NCBI GenBank assembly: GCA_020722685.1
Contig: DYKH01000045.1
Location: 1 to 38,647, forward strand
DNA length: 38,647 nucleotides
Source: Caldithrix sp.
GTDB taxonomy: Bacteria; KSB1; UBA2214; DYKH01
Reading direction: 5' to 3'
Below, piece by piece: positions 23,345 through 31,925 of this stretch. Made by a program: the position numbers and the translations under genes. Numbering within the stretch: position 1 is the stretch's first letter; every line of letters starts with the position of its first letter. The notes under the pieces are model-generated. The model had not been told where the DNA came from, did no database searches, and worked only from the letters and a program-made list of their open reading frames with translations.

Positions 23345-24118
23345 TCAGCTTTTGGATTCTCGACGGTCGGGAACGGGATCGACCTCGTTTTCCGGAATGA
23401 TGGCAAGCTGCGCCTCCTCATTGCGCAGAACCGCCGACACAGCGTTTATGGGTCCCCAAACGAGGTAAAGCAGCATGAAAGGAAACAGCACATATTGAGG
23501 AGCAGCTACAAAAGCTCCGAGTGTAAGAAAAAGGATGACCAGCTTTAGCCTGTTTGCACCGCGTTCTCGCACTGAGAAGCGTGGGAAGCCGTCATATTTC
23601 ACGGTGCTGGCCATCAATAAGCTGACCAGTGGCACCAGAACCACCAGCAGCCGTAGTAGAAACTGCCAATCGGTTTCGGCATAAAAGATGACCAAGCTGC
23701 TGAGAGTGACCGCTCCAGAGGGCGCGGGCATACCTACATAATCGTGCGACTTGCCGCTCTGCATGGTAAAAAGATTGTAGCGAGCCAGGCGAAAGGCCGC
23801 GAACAACAAGGGCAAAAAAGCGATCAACAAGCCAATGATGCCAAAATTCTTGAGGTGAACCTGATAAACCAACAGCGCCGGAGCAAGTCCCGCGGAAATG
23901 ACATCGCCCAGAGAATCCATCTGTAAGCCAAAGTCGCTGCTTTTGCCGGACGCACGGGCGATGCGACCGTCTAAGGCGTCGAAAACGCTGGCCATAAAGA
24001 TGAGCCAAGCCGCATGCACGTACTCACCAGCAGTCGTTTGAATGACCGATAGAAATCCGCAAAAGATATTCAGCGAAGTGAACAAATTGGGGACATTGAT
24101 GTATTTTCTACTTTTCAT
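23345..24118 (-). CDS. pssA: CDP-diacylglycerol-serine O-phosphatidyltransferase
   Basis: PssA makes phosphatidylserine from CDP-diacylglycerol and serine in the membrane, the step before phosphatidylethanolamine. The 257-residue product has about seven hydrophobic segments. The CDP-alcohol phosphotransferase signature runs from D47: D47, D50-G51, A54-R55, G64, D68, D72, with the FDALDGRIARASGKSSDFG stretch typical of the PssA type II branch. The N-terminus PNLFTSLNIFCGFLS is also diagnostic. Its start overlaps the end of psd by 11 bases, so the two enzymes of phosphatidylethanolamine synthesis are translated together. Confidence 0.96.
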   Translation of the reverse strand: MKSRKYINVPNLFTSLNIFCGFLSVIQTTAGEYVHAAWLIFMASVFDALDGRIARASGKSSDFGLQMDSLGDVISAGLAPALLVYQVHLKNFGIIGLLIAFLPLLFAAFRLARYNLFTMQSGKSHDYVGMPAPSGAVTLSSLVIFYAETDWQFLLRLLVVLVPLVSLLMASTVKYDGFPRFSVRERGANRLKLVILFLTLGAFVAAPQYVLFPFMLLYLVWGPINAVSAVLRNEEAQLAIIPENEVDPVPDRRESKS

Positions 24119-24755
24119 TCACAAGTGCAATCACGCTTTCCCCGGCGCGCAACCGATCTCCTTTTTTGACGGTCACTGTTGCCCAAGAGGGTAGAAAAAT
24201 CTCCATCCTGGAACCGAATTTGATCATACCGAATTTTTGTCCGGTTTCCACCTTATCGCCAAGCCTTAAGCGGCAGACGATTCTGCGCGCTATAAATCCC
24301 GCCGACTGTTTGAAGGCATACCTGCCATGCTCGCTCTGTACGCCAATGAAGGTATGCTCGTTCTCCTCCGAAGCGGCTGGAACGTTGGCGCGATAGAACT
24401 TGCCCTTGTTGTATTTCAAACACCCGACGGTGCCCCTGAATGGCACATAGTTGACGTGGACATCCATAACCGACAGAAAAATGGCGATCCGCGTGGCCTC
24501 TCCGCCGATAAAGATGGGCTCCTCAACACTTGAGATCTCCAAGACCTTGCCGTCCGCCGGTGAAACCATGGCGCGGGGATCAGCAGGGGGCCGGCGCAGT
24601 GGATCGCGGAAGAAATAGACGGTAAAAAGCGCCAAAGCGGCAGTCAGCGAAAATAATGCGATCACGATGACGTTTCTACTCGAAAAACCTACAGCGCCCA
24701 AAGCAACCGCAAATACCGAAACCCCAATGAGAATTCCCAAGCCATCTTTGCTCAA
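24108..24755 (-). CDS. psd: Phosphatidylserine decarboxylase (short type)
   Basis: Psd converts phosphatidylserine to phosphatidylethanolamine using a pyruvoyl group made by self-cleavage. This 215-residue protein is of the short class. Two N-terminal hydrophobic segments precede FRDPLRRPP at 49-57, SPADGKVLEI at 65-74, MDVHVNYVPF near 97-106, and the self-cleavage site FGSRMEIFLP with G181-S182. The start is TTG at 24753-24755 with GAGG about nine bases upstream. The order psd-pssA with overlap is widespread in bacteria. The following 171 bp upstream (24756-24926) hold no visible gene. Confidence 0.95.
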   Translation of the reverse strand: MSKDGLGILIGVSVFAVALGAVGFSSRNVIVIALFSLTAALALFTVYFFRDPLRRPPADPRAMVSPADGKVLEISSVEEPIFIGGEATRIAIFLSVMDVHVNYVPFRGTVGCLKYNKGKFYRANVPAASEENEHTFIGVQSEHGRYAFKQSAGFIARRIVCRLRLGDKVETGQKFGMIKFGSRMEIFLPSWATVTVKKGDRLRAGESVIALVNEK

Positions 24756-24926
24756 AATTGCAGCCTCAATGTTGATTCATTATCTCTACCCCCGCCAGCC
24801 GCGAACCGGTTGCGATTCGCTGCCACCCAGCCGTCGCTCGCTCCTACTCCTCGTCTCATTCGATCAAGGTGCAAATGCCTCTGCAGGACATCAGCCAAGC
24901 GTGGTCACTGGATGCCGGCACAATGC

Positions 24927-25631
24927 CTATTTATCAGGAAAAAACCGGCGCCTTACCTCGGCATAAAATTCGATGTCGTCCGCCAGCTTGCCGGTACGGC
25001 TCTTATAGATCTTTTTGTTTGTCTTCAAGTCCCAAAAACGACACGTATCCAGACTGATCTCGTCGCCCACAAAAATCTTCCCCTGACAGCGTCCGAATTC
25101 CAAACTAAAGTCAACCAAACGAAGATCACGTCGTTTGAAAAAGTCTTTCAGAATCGCATTGATCTTGGAAGAAAGACGATGGATCTCTTTGATCTCATCC
25201 GAGCTGGCATGTCCGAAGGCCATGAGATGATCCTCGTTGATCATGGGGTCGTGCCGTTCCTCGTCCTTGAGATAGTATTCGATGATCGGGCATTCCAACT
25301 CCTTCCCCTCTTCTATGCCATAGCGTTTTACCAGGTTGCCGGCCGCCACATTTCGGATTACCACCTGCACTTTGATCATGTCCAATCTTCTGACCAGCAT
25401 CTCACGATCGGATAACTGGCGGATAAAATGAGTGGGAATGTGGTAACTTTCTAACAAGCGAAACAAATGGGAGGAGATTTGATTATTCAGAGAACCTTTG
25501 CCTTTGACAATATTCTTTTGGGCGCTATCGGTTGCGTACACCTCGTCTTTGAATTCTTGAATGATCTCGTTTTCTTTCTCAGATTCATACAGCTTTTTTG
25601 CTTTTCCTTCGTAAAGCTTTTTCTTTTTCAA
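24927..25631 (-). CDS. purC: Phosphoribosylaminoimidazole-succinocarboxamide synthase
   Basis: PurC (SAICAR synthase) joins aspartate to CAIR with ATP in purine synthesis. The chosen 234-residue form begins MKKKKLYEGKAKKLYES, the usual N-terminus. Later motifs are GKGSLNNQIS near residue 44, VRNVAAGNLVKRYG near 92, and LVDFSLEFG with CQGKIFVGDEISLDTCRFW near 172-196. I chose the TTG at 25631 because AAGGAGA lies six bases upstream (25638-25644). An ATG at 25655, also behind an AAGGAGG, would add eight residues (MISERRSA) not typical of the family and has its ribosome site too close. purB lies just upstream, so the two act in consecutive steps: PurB cleaves the PurC product. Confidence 0.96.
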   Translation of the reverse strand: MKKKKLYEGKAKKLYESEKENEIIQEFKDEVYATDSAQKNIVKGKGSLNNQISSHLFRLLESYHIPTHFIRQLSDREMLVRRLDMIKVQVVIRNVAAGNLVKRYGIEEGKELECPIIEYYLKDEERHDPMINEDHLMAFGHASSDEIKEIHRLSSKINAILKDFFKRRDLRLVDFSLEFGRCQGKIFVGDEISLDTCRFWDLKTNKKIYKSRTGKLADDIEFYAEVRRRFFPDK

Positions 25632-25637
25632 AGCTGA

Positions 25638-25644
25638 TCTCCTT
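25638..25644 (-). promoter_or_regulatory. Ribosome binding site deciding the purC start
   Basis: AAGGAGA on the minus strand lies six bases before the TTG at 25631 and inside the short N-terminal extension that begins at the ATG of 25655. This favours TTG as the main start. Confidence 0.6.
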
Positions 25645-25690
25645 TCACTTATCATTCCTCCTTGATAGCGCGTCTATGAAAAAGATGAAA

Positions 25691-26986
25691 TCACGAAATG
25701 CCCACCCGGGCGTAGATGTAATCGATGTGCCTCAGAGCAATGCCTTCGTCAAAACAAGCGTCGATTTCCTGGCGTGTCAGTAGCTCCGTGATGCGTTGAT
25801 CGGCAAGGATGGCCGTTTTCAAGTTGGATCGCTCCTGCCAACAGGTCATCGCGTGGGTTTGCACGATTTGATAAGCGTCCTCACGACTCATACCCGCCTG
25901 CGTCAAGGCTAAGAGAATTGGCTGAGAAAAAATCAATCCTTTGGTCAATCGCAAATTGGCCAGCATATTCTCCGGGTATATAACCAAATTCGCCAAGATG
26001 TTGGTCATTCGCGCCATGATGAAATCAGCGATGATACAACTGTCCGGCAGGGCAACGCGCTCAACCGAAGAGTGGCTAATATCTCTTTCGTGCCAAAGGG
26101 CAACGTTTTCCATGGCGGCCAAAGCGTTGGTCCTGAGCAATCTGGCAAGGCCGGAAACGTTCTCGCTACCGATGGGATTGCGCTTATGCGGCATGGCCGA
26201 AGATCCCTTTTGCCCTTCGCTGAACGGCTCCTCGGCCTCCAAAACTTCGGTCCGCTGCAAATGGCGAATTTCAACGGCGATCTTTTCCAAGCTGCATCCT
26301 ATCAAAGCAAGGGCGGTCATGAATTCGGCATGCACGTCTCGCTGAACGATTTGCGTGGATATGCGTGCCGGCTTTAGCCCCAGCTTGTCGCAAACCTTCT
26401 CTTCGACTTTGGGGTCGACAAAGGCGTAGGTGCCGACTGCACCGGAGATTTTGCCTACCGACACGGCTTCGACGGCCCGCTGCAATCGTACCAAATTGCG
26501 ACCCATCTCATCGTACCACAAGGCAAATTTGAGACCGAAGCAAGTCGGCTCCGCGTGAACACCGTGGCTGCGCCCAATGCAGAGAGTGGTTTTGTGCGCC
26601 AGCGCTTGTGCTCGCAAGACCTCGCGCATTTTGCCAATACCGTCCAGCAAAAGCCGGCCGGCGGCTTGCATTTGCAGAGCCAGTGCGGTGTCCAACAAGT
26701 CGGAGGACGTCATGCCGAGATGGATGTACCGAGAGGCCGGGCCAACGTGCTCTGCTACGTTGGTCAAAAAGGCAATCACGTCGTGTTTGACTTCCTTCTC
26801 GATTTCCGCGATCCGTACTGGATTGAATTGGGCTTTCGCCTTGATTTCCGCCAAAGCTTCCTCTGGTAAGCGACCCAACTCGGCCTGGGCTTCGCAGGCC
26901 GCTAATTCCACCTGCAGCCAGGTGCGATACTTGTGCTCCTCACTCCAGATCTCCCCCATTTGTTGGCGTGTGTATCTGGGAATCAT
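25691..26986 (-). CDS. purB: Adenylosuccinate lyase
   Basis: PurB removes fumarate from SAICAR and from adenylosuccinate, serving two steps of purine synthesis. The 431-residue length is standard. Signature residues are visible: H68 in KHDVIAF, HLGMTSSDLLDT at 89-100, H141 in GRSHGVHAEPT (general acid), and the flexible loop GSSAMPHKRNPIGSENV with S262/S263. The ATG at 26986 overlaps the degP stop (ATGA, 4 nt) and has no ribosome site of its own, so its translation probably depends on the upstream protease gene. purC follows after 59 bp. Confidence 0.98.
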   Translation of the reverse strand: MIPRYTRQQMGEIWSEEHKYRTWLQVELAACEAQAELGRLPEEALAEIKAKAQFNPVRIAEIEKEVKHDVIAFLTNVAEHVGPASRYIHLGMTSSDLLDTALALQMQAAGRLLLDGIGKMREVLRAQALAHKTTLCIGRSHGVHAEPTCFGLKFALWYDEMGRNLVRLQRAVEAVSVGKISGAVGTYAFVDPKVEEKVCDKLGLKPARISTQIVQRDVHAEFMTALALIGCSLEKIAVEIRHLQRTEVLEAEEPFSEGQKGSSAMPHKRNPIGSENVSGLARLLRTNALAAMENVALWHERDISHSSVERVALPDSCIIADFIMARMTNILANLVIYPENMLANLRLTKGLIFSQPILLALTQAGMSREDAYQIVQTHAMTCWQERSNLKTAILADQRITELLTRQEIDACFDEGIALRHIDYIYARVGIS

Positions 26987-28269
26987 TTGTTGTTCGGTCT
27001 TGTGTTCGGATGTGCCGCTAATTTGACATTAATGTTCAGGAAGCTTCTGCTCCTATAGACGCGGAAAGCCAGCGAATCGCCCTGTCGCAGGTCAAGGTCA
27101 TCGATGATCTTTTTAACGTCATCGAATTGATTAACCTCCTTGCCGTTGATGGCCACGATCACGTCACCGATCTCGATGCCCGCTTTAGCGGCCGGGCTAT
27201 GCGGGTCCACCTCGGATACAATGACGCCTCGGCTCGTCCTCAGGCCGAGATAGCGTGCAATCTCGGGCGTTACAATGTCATAGTGAATACCGGTCCAGAA
27301 GCTGCGGTCCACTCGCCCGTAATTCATGAGATCGTTGAGAACGCGTTTGACGCGATTGATGGGAATGGCGAATCCAATCCCAATGTTGGCGGACATCGTT
27401 TCGCTGCCGGAGATGATCCAGGTATTGATGCCGATGACCTCGCCGTTACAGTTGACCAGCGGCCCGCCGCTGTTGCCGCCGTTGATCGCCGCGTCGGTTT
27501 GCAGCATGTCTTCCAAAATTCGCTCGTTTTGCTGTCGCCCAAAATCCTGATCTTTGGCGCTGATGACCCCTACCGTCACCGTCGGCTTGGATGAGATGTC
27601 AAAGAGGCCAAAAGGATTGCCGAGCGCGATGGCCCATTCGCCGATGATGACATCATCGGAATCGCCAAAACGCACATAGGGAAAGTCATTGCCCTCTATC
27701 CTCAATACGGCGAGATCAGTGGCATAGTCCTCACCTACCTCCTCCGCCACGTATTGTTTGCCTCCCTGTCGGGTCACAATGATCTCCGCAGCGTCCTCAA
27801 CCACGTGCTGATTGGTCAGCACATAACCATCATTGGAAATGATAAATCCGGAGCCCAAGCTTTTCACTCGCTTTTCAAAGGGAACATCCGGGAAAAATTG
27901 TCGGAAAAACGGGTCATCGGCAAAAGGGCTGCGGCGAATGTATCGCTGCACCTGCGTGACGTTGATGCCCACCACCGCCGGACTGACCTCCTCCACCGCG
28001 CGGGTGATGGCGTTTCTGCGCGAATTGGTCACCTCTTCCTGAACATTACCAGCTTGTGAGATGGCCGTTCCGGATCTTGCAGCAAAGTCGGTAGTAGCAT
28101 TCGCCTGCGGCATATTCATTCGAGCATTGGCCTTGTCGGACGAATTTCCTTCCGAACAGACGACAAAAAAAGCGGCGGCAGTGCAAAAACCCAAGACGAA
28201 AAGATAAACTGTTTTGAATAAGCGATTCAAGTTACTCATTTTTGATTTGATCAAGTTTAAAAGGGCCAT
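26983..28269 (-). CDS. DegP/HtrA-family periplasmic serine protease
   Basis: This 428-residue protein is a trypsin-like HtrA protease with one C-terminal PDZ domain, as in DegS-like enzymes, and acts in envelope protein quality control. An N-terminal hydrophobic segment (about 20-38) anchors or exports it. The catalytic triad is H155 in TNQHVV, D185 in ATDLAVLRI and S267 in GGNSGGPL. GNPFGL precedes the active serine as usual. The PDZ domain (about 320-415) contains GVIVSEVDPHSPAAKAGIEI. The ATG at 28269 is nine bases after the preceding stop. A TTG one codon upstream and an ATG eleven codons later are also possible, and none has a clear ribosome site. The stop overlaps purB. Confidence 0.93.
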   Translation of the reverse strand: MALLNLIKSKMSNLNRLFKTVYLFVLGFCTAAAFFVVCSEGNSSDKANARMNMPQANATTDFAARSGTAISQAGNVQEEVTNSRRNAITRAVEEVSPAVVGINVTQVQRYIRRSPFADDPFFRQFFPDVPFEKRVKSLGSGFIISNDGYVLTNQHVVEDAAEIIVTRQGGKQYVAEEVGEDYATDLAVLRIEGNDFPYVRFGDSDDVIIGEWAIALGNPFGLFDISSKPTVTVGVISAKDQDFGRQQNERILEDMLQTDAAINGGNSGGPLVNCNGEVIGINTWIISGSETMSANIGIGFAIPINRVKRVLNDLMNYGRVDRSFWTGIHYDIVTPEIARYLGLRTSRGVIVSEVDPHSPAAKAGIEIGDVIVAINGKEVNQFDDVKKIIDDLDLRQGDSLAFRVYRSRSFLNINVKLAAHPNTRPNNK

Positions 28270-28278
28270 CAAGCGTTG

Positions 28279-29478
28279 TCAAGCTGACTTTCTAAATCTC
28301 TCTGACTCCATTCGGAGGTATACGGGATAAATCTCATTTACGAATCTATAAGTGCCTCGACCTTGTTCAAGGTCAGGCTCAATAATACCAAGCTCTCTTA
28401 ATTTGCGCAAAAAATTATGAAAAACTTTCTTTTCGCTTTCGTCGAGATTTTCCTCAACTTCTTTTTTTGCAAACTTGCGTGAAAGATAAATCTGCCCAAA
28501 TTTCCGTAAGATGGAACGATATTGTTTGCTGCGAATAGCACGATAGATCTTTGGGTCAAGATACTTGCGGCCGACCTTTTCTGCCGCTTCGACTATACCG
28601 GCCAGAGCATCATCTTCATCGATGATCCCATCAGAGTCCAACCAGAAAATGGCATCGCCAATTTCCTGCATCAAAGCAGGCAATCCGCTGGAAAAGCGCA
28701 CCATAACGTCAAGAGCATCCGTTTTCACTTCTATCTCAGCCTTCTCGAAGGCATTGAGTAAAAAATTACTAACTTCATTGTCTGAAAGTTTTTCGATCTC
28801 AACAACCCTGAAGATTCTCATCAACGAAGGCTGTAAATTAGAAAGTGTGTCCCTGTTCTCCGGTAGGCCAACCAGCATAATCGAGACCGGGAAGTTTTCA
28901 TAATGTGTCGCTATCCCATCTGCAAAGCTTTTGTACCAATTGGCGAATTCAACTTTTCCGGCCAAGCCATTGATGTCGTCCAAAGCAATGAACAGAGCTT
29001 TTTTGTCTGGCTGAATTTTTTCCAGTAGGTTTTTCAATGCCTCCGGAAAATTTCTAGCCAATTCCTTCAAGTCTTTTTCCGGAGGAGCAAAGCTAACTGA
29101 AATGCCGAAAAGACCTACTTCCTGAATGTGCTTGCCAAAATATTGAGCGATGCTCTTAAACCATGATTGAGACCTTGTCTCCTTTAAAATTTGATCGAAA
29201 ATGTGTCGAACCATCTCTTCGAGGGTCGAGACTGACCGCCCGAGAGAAACATGAATGCCAAGCACGTCTCCCTGAGTCGAAACCAAATGGCGAAGAAAGG
29301 ATGCCAAAGAGCTTTTGCCGATCCCTCGATCTCCTGCCAAAAAAATATTCTCTTGTTTGCCGGTTGCAGCTTGCCTTATATACCGGTTGACCTCTTCTAT
29401 TTGTCTTGATCGCCCCACAAAAAGCTCCAGTGGTACAGGGCTGCCGGGTGTAAAGGGACTGGACTCTTTTACATTCAT
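28279..29478 (-). CDS. AAA+ ATPase with C-terminal winged-helix-like region, unknown role
   Basis: The 399-residue product is a single-module AAA+ ATPase of the Orc1/Cdc6- or TniB-like kind. Walker A is GDRGIGKSS at 49-57 and Walker B is ALFIALDD with D167-D168, and LELFVGRSRQIEEVNRYI before Walker A is the typical lead helix. The last 90 residues look like a winged-helix domain (FLRKLRELGIIEPDLEQGRG). It has no signal peptide. Its DNA is visibly poorer in GC than its neighbours: hand counts of two 60-base lines gave 17 and 25 G+C, against roughly half in adjacent genes. This suggests later acquisition. Such ATPases often serve as accessory or defence-type proteins, but no partner gene is adjacent. 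ATG at 29478 is chosen over TTG at 29490. Confidence 0.8.
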   Translation of the reverse strand: MNVKESSPFTPGSPVPLELFVGRSRQIEEVNRYIRQAATGKQENIFLAGDRGIGKSSLASFLRHLVSTQGDVLGIHVSLGRSVSTLEEMVRHIFDQILKETRSQSWFKSIAQYFGKHIQEVGLFGISVSFAPPEKDLKELARNFPEALKNLLEKIQPDKKALFIALDDINGLAGKVEFANWYKSFADGIATHYENFPVSIMLVGLPENRDTLSNLQPSLMRIFRVVEIEKLSDNEVSNFLLNAFEKAEIEVKTDALDVMVRFSSGLPALMQEIGDAIFWLDSDGIIDEDDALAGIVEAAEKVGRKYLDPKIYRAIRSKQYRSILRKFGQIYLSRKFAKKEVEENLDESEKKVFHNFLRKLRELGIIEPDLEQGRGTYRFVNEIYPVYLRMESERFRKSA

Positions 29479-29584
29479 AAGGCATACCAAGCTTTGATTT
29501 GATCTTCTTGATCATTATCTCAAGATTGCAGCTCTTGAGGAATTGGCAAACTCGCTTTACAGCAATTTAATGGTGAATTATCGC

Positions 29585-30232
29585 CTATCGTCCGCTTACC
29601 TTTTGCCAATCTTTCAAAAACGTCTGAATTCCCAGATCCGTCAGCGGGTGCTTGATCAATTGCTCGATCACCTTGAAGGGAATGGTGGCAATGTGTGCTC
29701 CCATGAGAGCCGCGTCGCGCACATGCAGCGGATTGCGAATGCTGGCAACGATGATCTCGGTCTTGATTTCATAATTATGATAGATCTGCAATATTTGCTC
29801 TATGAGCTCCATGCCGACGTGATTGACATCGTCCAAACGTCCTACGAAGGGACTGATGAAAGCAGCGCCGGCTTTGGCTGCCAGCAGCGCCTGCATAGGA
29901 CTGAAAACCAAGGTGACGTTGCAGCGAATGCCTTCCTTGCTCAAAATGCGTACGGCCTGCAACCCTTCCCGGGTGACCGGAATCTTGACCACGATGTTCT
30001 TATGAATCTTGGCAAGCTGCCGGCCTTCCTTCACAATCGCCTCAGTCTCTTGGCTGACCGCCTCTGCGGAAACCGGCCCATCCACCAGCTCGCAAATGGC
30101 CCGATAGATTTCTTCCGGATGGCCTTTTTCTTTGGCCACCAGTGAAGGGTTGGTTGTCACGCCGTCAGCAACGCCCAAAGTAATTGCTTGTTTGATGTCC
30201 TCAATATTGGCAGAATCGATAAAGAACTTCAT
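29585..30232 (-). CDS. tal: Transaldolase (short, TalC/MipB type)
   Basis: This 215-residue enzyme of the short transaldolase family transfers a dihydroxyacetone unit between sugar phosphates in the non-oxidative pentose phosphate pathway. The start [28 protein letters not shown] at 24-35, the Schiff-base lysine K83 in NIVVKIPVT, and [20 protein letters not shown] near 167-186 are diagnostic. Two positions separate transaldolase from the related fructose-6-phosphate aldolase: this protein has Glu57 (SAEAV) and Phe129 (SPFVGRLDD), where FSA has Gln and Tyr. A transaldolase is therefore favoured, although databases often label such proteins as FSA. The spacing to the truA gene (21 bp) suggests co-transcription. 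Confidence 0.93.
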   Translation of the reverse strand: MKFFIDSANIEDIKQAITLGVADGVTTNPSLVAKEKGHPEEIYRAICELVDGPVSAEAVSQETEAIVKEGRQLAKIHKNIVVKIPVTREGLQAVRILSKEGIRCNVTLVFSPMQALLAAKAGAAFISPFVGRLDDVNHVGMELIEQILQIYHNYEIKTEIIVASIRNPLHVRDAALMGAHIATIPFKVIEQLIKHPLTDLGIQTFLKDWQKVSGR

Positions 30233-30253
30233 AAAAACTTCCTTTGAGAAAAA

Positions 30254-30982
30254 TTAGTAATTGACTCGCAATAAAAATAGTCCACGTGCCGGAGCAGTCA
30301 CTCCCGCACGGCGGCGGTCGCGCGCTTGTAAGATATCCCCTACGTCTTCTGGATCTATTTTCCCGCAACCAACTTCCACCAAAGTCCCCATAATGATGCG
30401 CACCATATTGTGCAAAAATCGGTTCGCGGTTATCTCACATACAATCCTGTTTTCGTCTTCCAGGAAAGAAACAGACGACACATTACAGAGATAATGGCTT
30501 AGCTTTACTCCTGCTTGACAAAAAGATTGAAAATCCTTCTCCCCCAAGAGCACCTGACTGGCCTCGCGCATTCTTTCCACGTCCAGCGGCGTAGAAATGT
30601 ACCAGGAAAAGTTCCGTCCGATGGCCGTGGGGTATTTACAAATGATGTAGCGATAGCTGCGGCTACGAGCGCTAAACCGGGCGTTAAACGATAAATCCAC
30701 CTCCTCGGCTGACAAAATGCGTACATCCTTGGGCAAGAGCGCGTTGCCACCCCGCATAAAAGTCGCCGTTGGCAACTGGCTTTCGATGCGAAAATTTGCT
30801 ACTTGACCGAGGGCGTGCACGCCGGCATCGGTCCTGCCGGCAGATTTGAGTCTAACCGCCTGCTGAGTGATGTTTGCCAAAGAACGCTCCAAGACATCCT
30901 GCACGGTGCGCACGTTGGGCTGGCTCTGCCAACCGCAAAAATCCGTGCCGTCGTACTCTATCACTAATTTTATGTTCCGCAT
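30254..30982 (-). CDS. truA: tRNA pseudouridine(38-40) synthase
   Basis: TruA converts uridines 38-40 of the tRNA anticodon stem to pseudouridine. The 242-residue protein begins MRNIKLVIEYDGTDFCGWQ, the family N-terminus. The catalytic aspartate is D52 in LKSAGRTDAGVHALGQ. Later motifs are FHNMVR-type NRFLHNMVRIIMGTLVEVG and the basic C-terminal RRRAGVTAPARGLFL. The ATG at 30982 is chosen because an upstream TTG would add seven non-conserved residues. It lies downstream of ecfT in an order (ecfT-truA) that is conserved in many bacteria, and tal follows after 21 bp. Confidence 0.97.
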   Translation of the reverse strand: MRNIKLVIEYDGTDFCGWQSQPNVRTVQDVLERSLANITQQAVRLKSAGRTDAGVHALGQVANFRIESQLPTATFMRGGNALLPKDVRILSAEEVDLSFNARFSARSRSYRYIICKYPTAIGRNFSWYISTPLDVERMREASQVLLGEKDFQSFCQAGVKLSHYLCNVSSVSFLEDENRIVCEITANRFLHNMVRIIMGTLVEVGCGKIDPEDVGDILQARDRRRAGVTAPARGLFLLRVNY

Positions 30983-31103
30983 AAGCGGGCGCTCATTTCC
31001 CAATGCCTACTGCACGTGCTTGCACAGCGAAACTTTCGGCGCAATTTGAGCAGACAATGCGATCAGCGCCGACCGCAGCCAATCTGCTCACAAGAGAGCG
31101 AAT

Positions 31104-31901
31104 TCATATCCAAATGCAAATCGCCAGCGACAGCGAGGAGACAACGAAGACCAGATAATCGGATCTGCCAAACCTCAAGCGCGAGAAACTGGTGCGACCT
31201 TCCCCACCAGTGTAACATCGGGAATCCATAGCCAAGGCCAGCTCATCGGCGCGGCGGAATGCGGATATGAACAACGGCAAAATCAGCGGCATGACGCTTC
31301 GAATCCGCTGTACCAATGTGCCGTTAAAGCTTGCGCCTCGAGAAAGCTGCGCATTCTTGAGCCTCTGTGCTTCTTCCATCAAAGTAGGGATAAAACGCAA
31401 AGAGAGAGTCAACATCATTACGATCTCATGCGTTGGTACTCGGAAACGCTTGAGCGGGGCAAATAGTCTCTCCAGCGCATCGGTCATTTCGATGGGTGAG
31501 GTGGTTAACGTTAGTACTGCGCCAAAGATGATGAGCAAGCAGAGCCGCACAGAGTAAGTCAAGCCCATCTGCAAGCCTTCGTAGGTGATCTCGGAGCCAA
31601 TAACGGGAACCCGAGCCAGCGCTCGTCCCGAAGTCCAAAACAAATGGAAAAAAAGTGTGATGCCAAAAAGCCAAATGAAGGGACGCAGATTTTTTAGCAC
31701 AAATCGCACTGGGATTCGGGAGAGGACGATGATGACGGCAGAGAAAATCGCAAAAGCGGCAAGCAAAACCGGCTCATGGGATAGCAAAAGGGCTGTCATG
31801 AGGAAGGTGATGCAAACCAGTTTGGTTCTTGGGTCCAATCCATGAATGAACGATTCGCCCGGATAATACTGACCGAGTGTGATGTCGTTGAAAAAAGCCA
31901 T
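31104..31901 (-). CDS. ecfT: Energy-coupling factor transporter transmembrane protein EcfT
   Basis: EcfT is the scaffold of ECF vitamin/metal transporters and links two ATPases to a substrate-binding S component. The 265-residue product starts MAFFNDITLGQYYPGESFIH, with LDPRTKL at 22-28. Five or six hydrophobic segments follow. The two coupling motifs that bind the ATPases are AQLSRG at 184-189 (x-R-G) and RADELALAMDSRCY at 217-230, where the usual RGY is RCY. The ATG at 31901 fits the family start, while the frame extends upstream to 31946. A promoter candidate lies at 31926-31957, so this gene probably opens the long minus-strand run. The ATPases ecfA1/A2 and any S component are absent from the window. 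Confidence 0.92.
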   Translation of the reverse strand: MAFFNDITLGQYYPGESFIHGLDPRTKLVCITFLMTALLLSHEPVLLAAFAIFSAVIIVLSRIPVRFVLKNLRPFIWLFGITLFFHLFWTSGRALARVPVIGSEITYEGLQMGLTYSVRLCLLIIFGAVLTLTTSPIEMTDALERLFAPLKRFRVPTHEIVMMLTLSLRFIPTLMEEAQRLKNAQLSRGASFNGTLVQRIRSVMPLILPLFISAFRRADELALAMDSRCYTGGEGRTSFSRLRFGRSDYLVFVVSSLSLAICIWI

Positions 31902-31925
31902 GGCAAATGCTCGAAATAGGGCTGG

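Noticed and set aside
29585..30232. Fructose-6-phosphate aldolase as the name for the short transaldolase
   Set aside because: Glu57 and Phe129 occupy positions where the aldolase has Gln and Tyr, so transaldolase is favoured.
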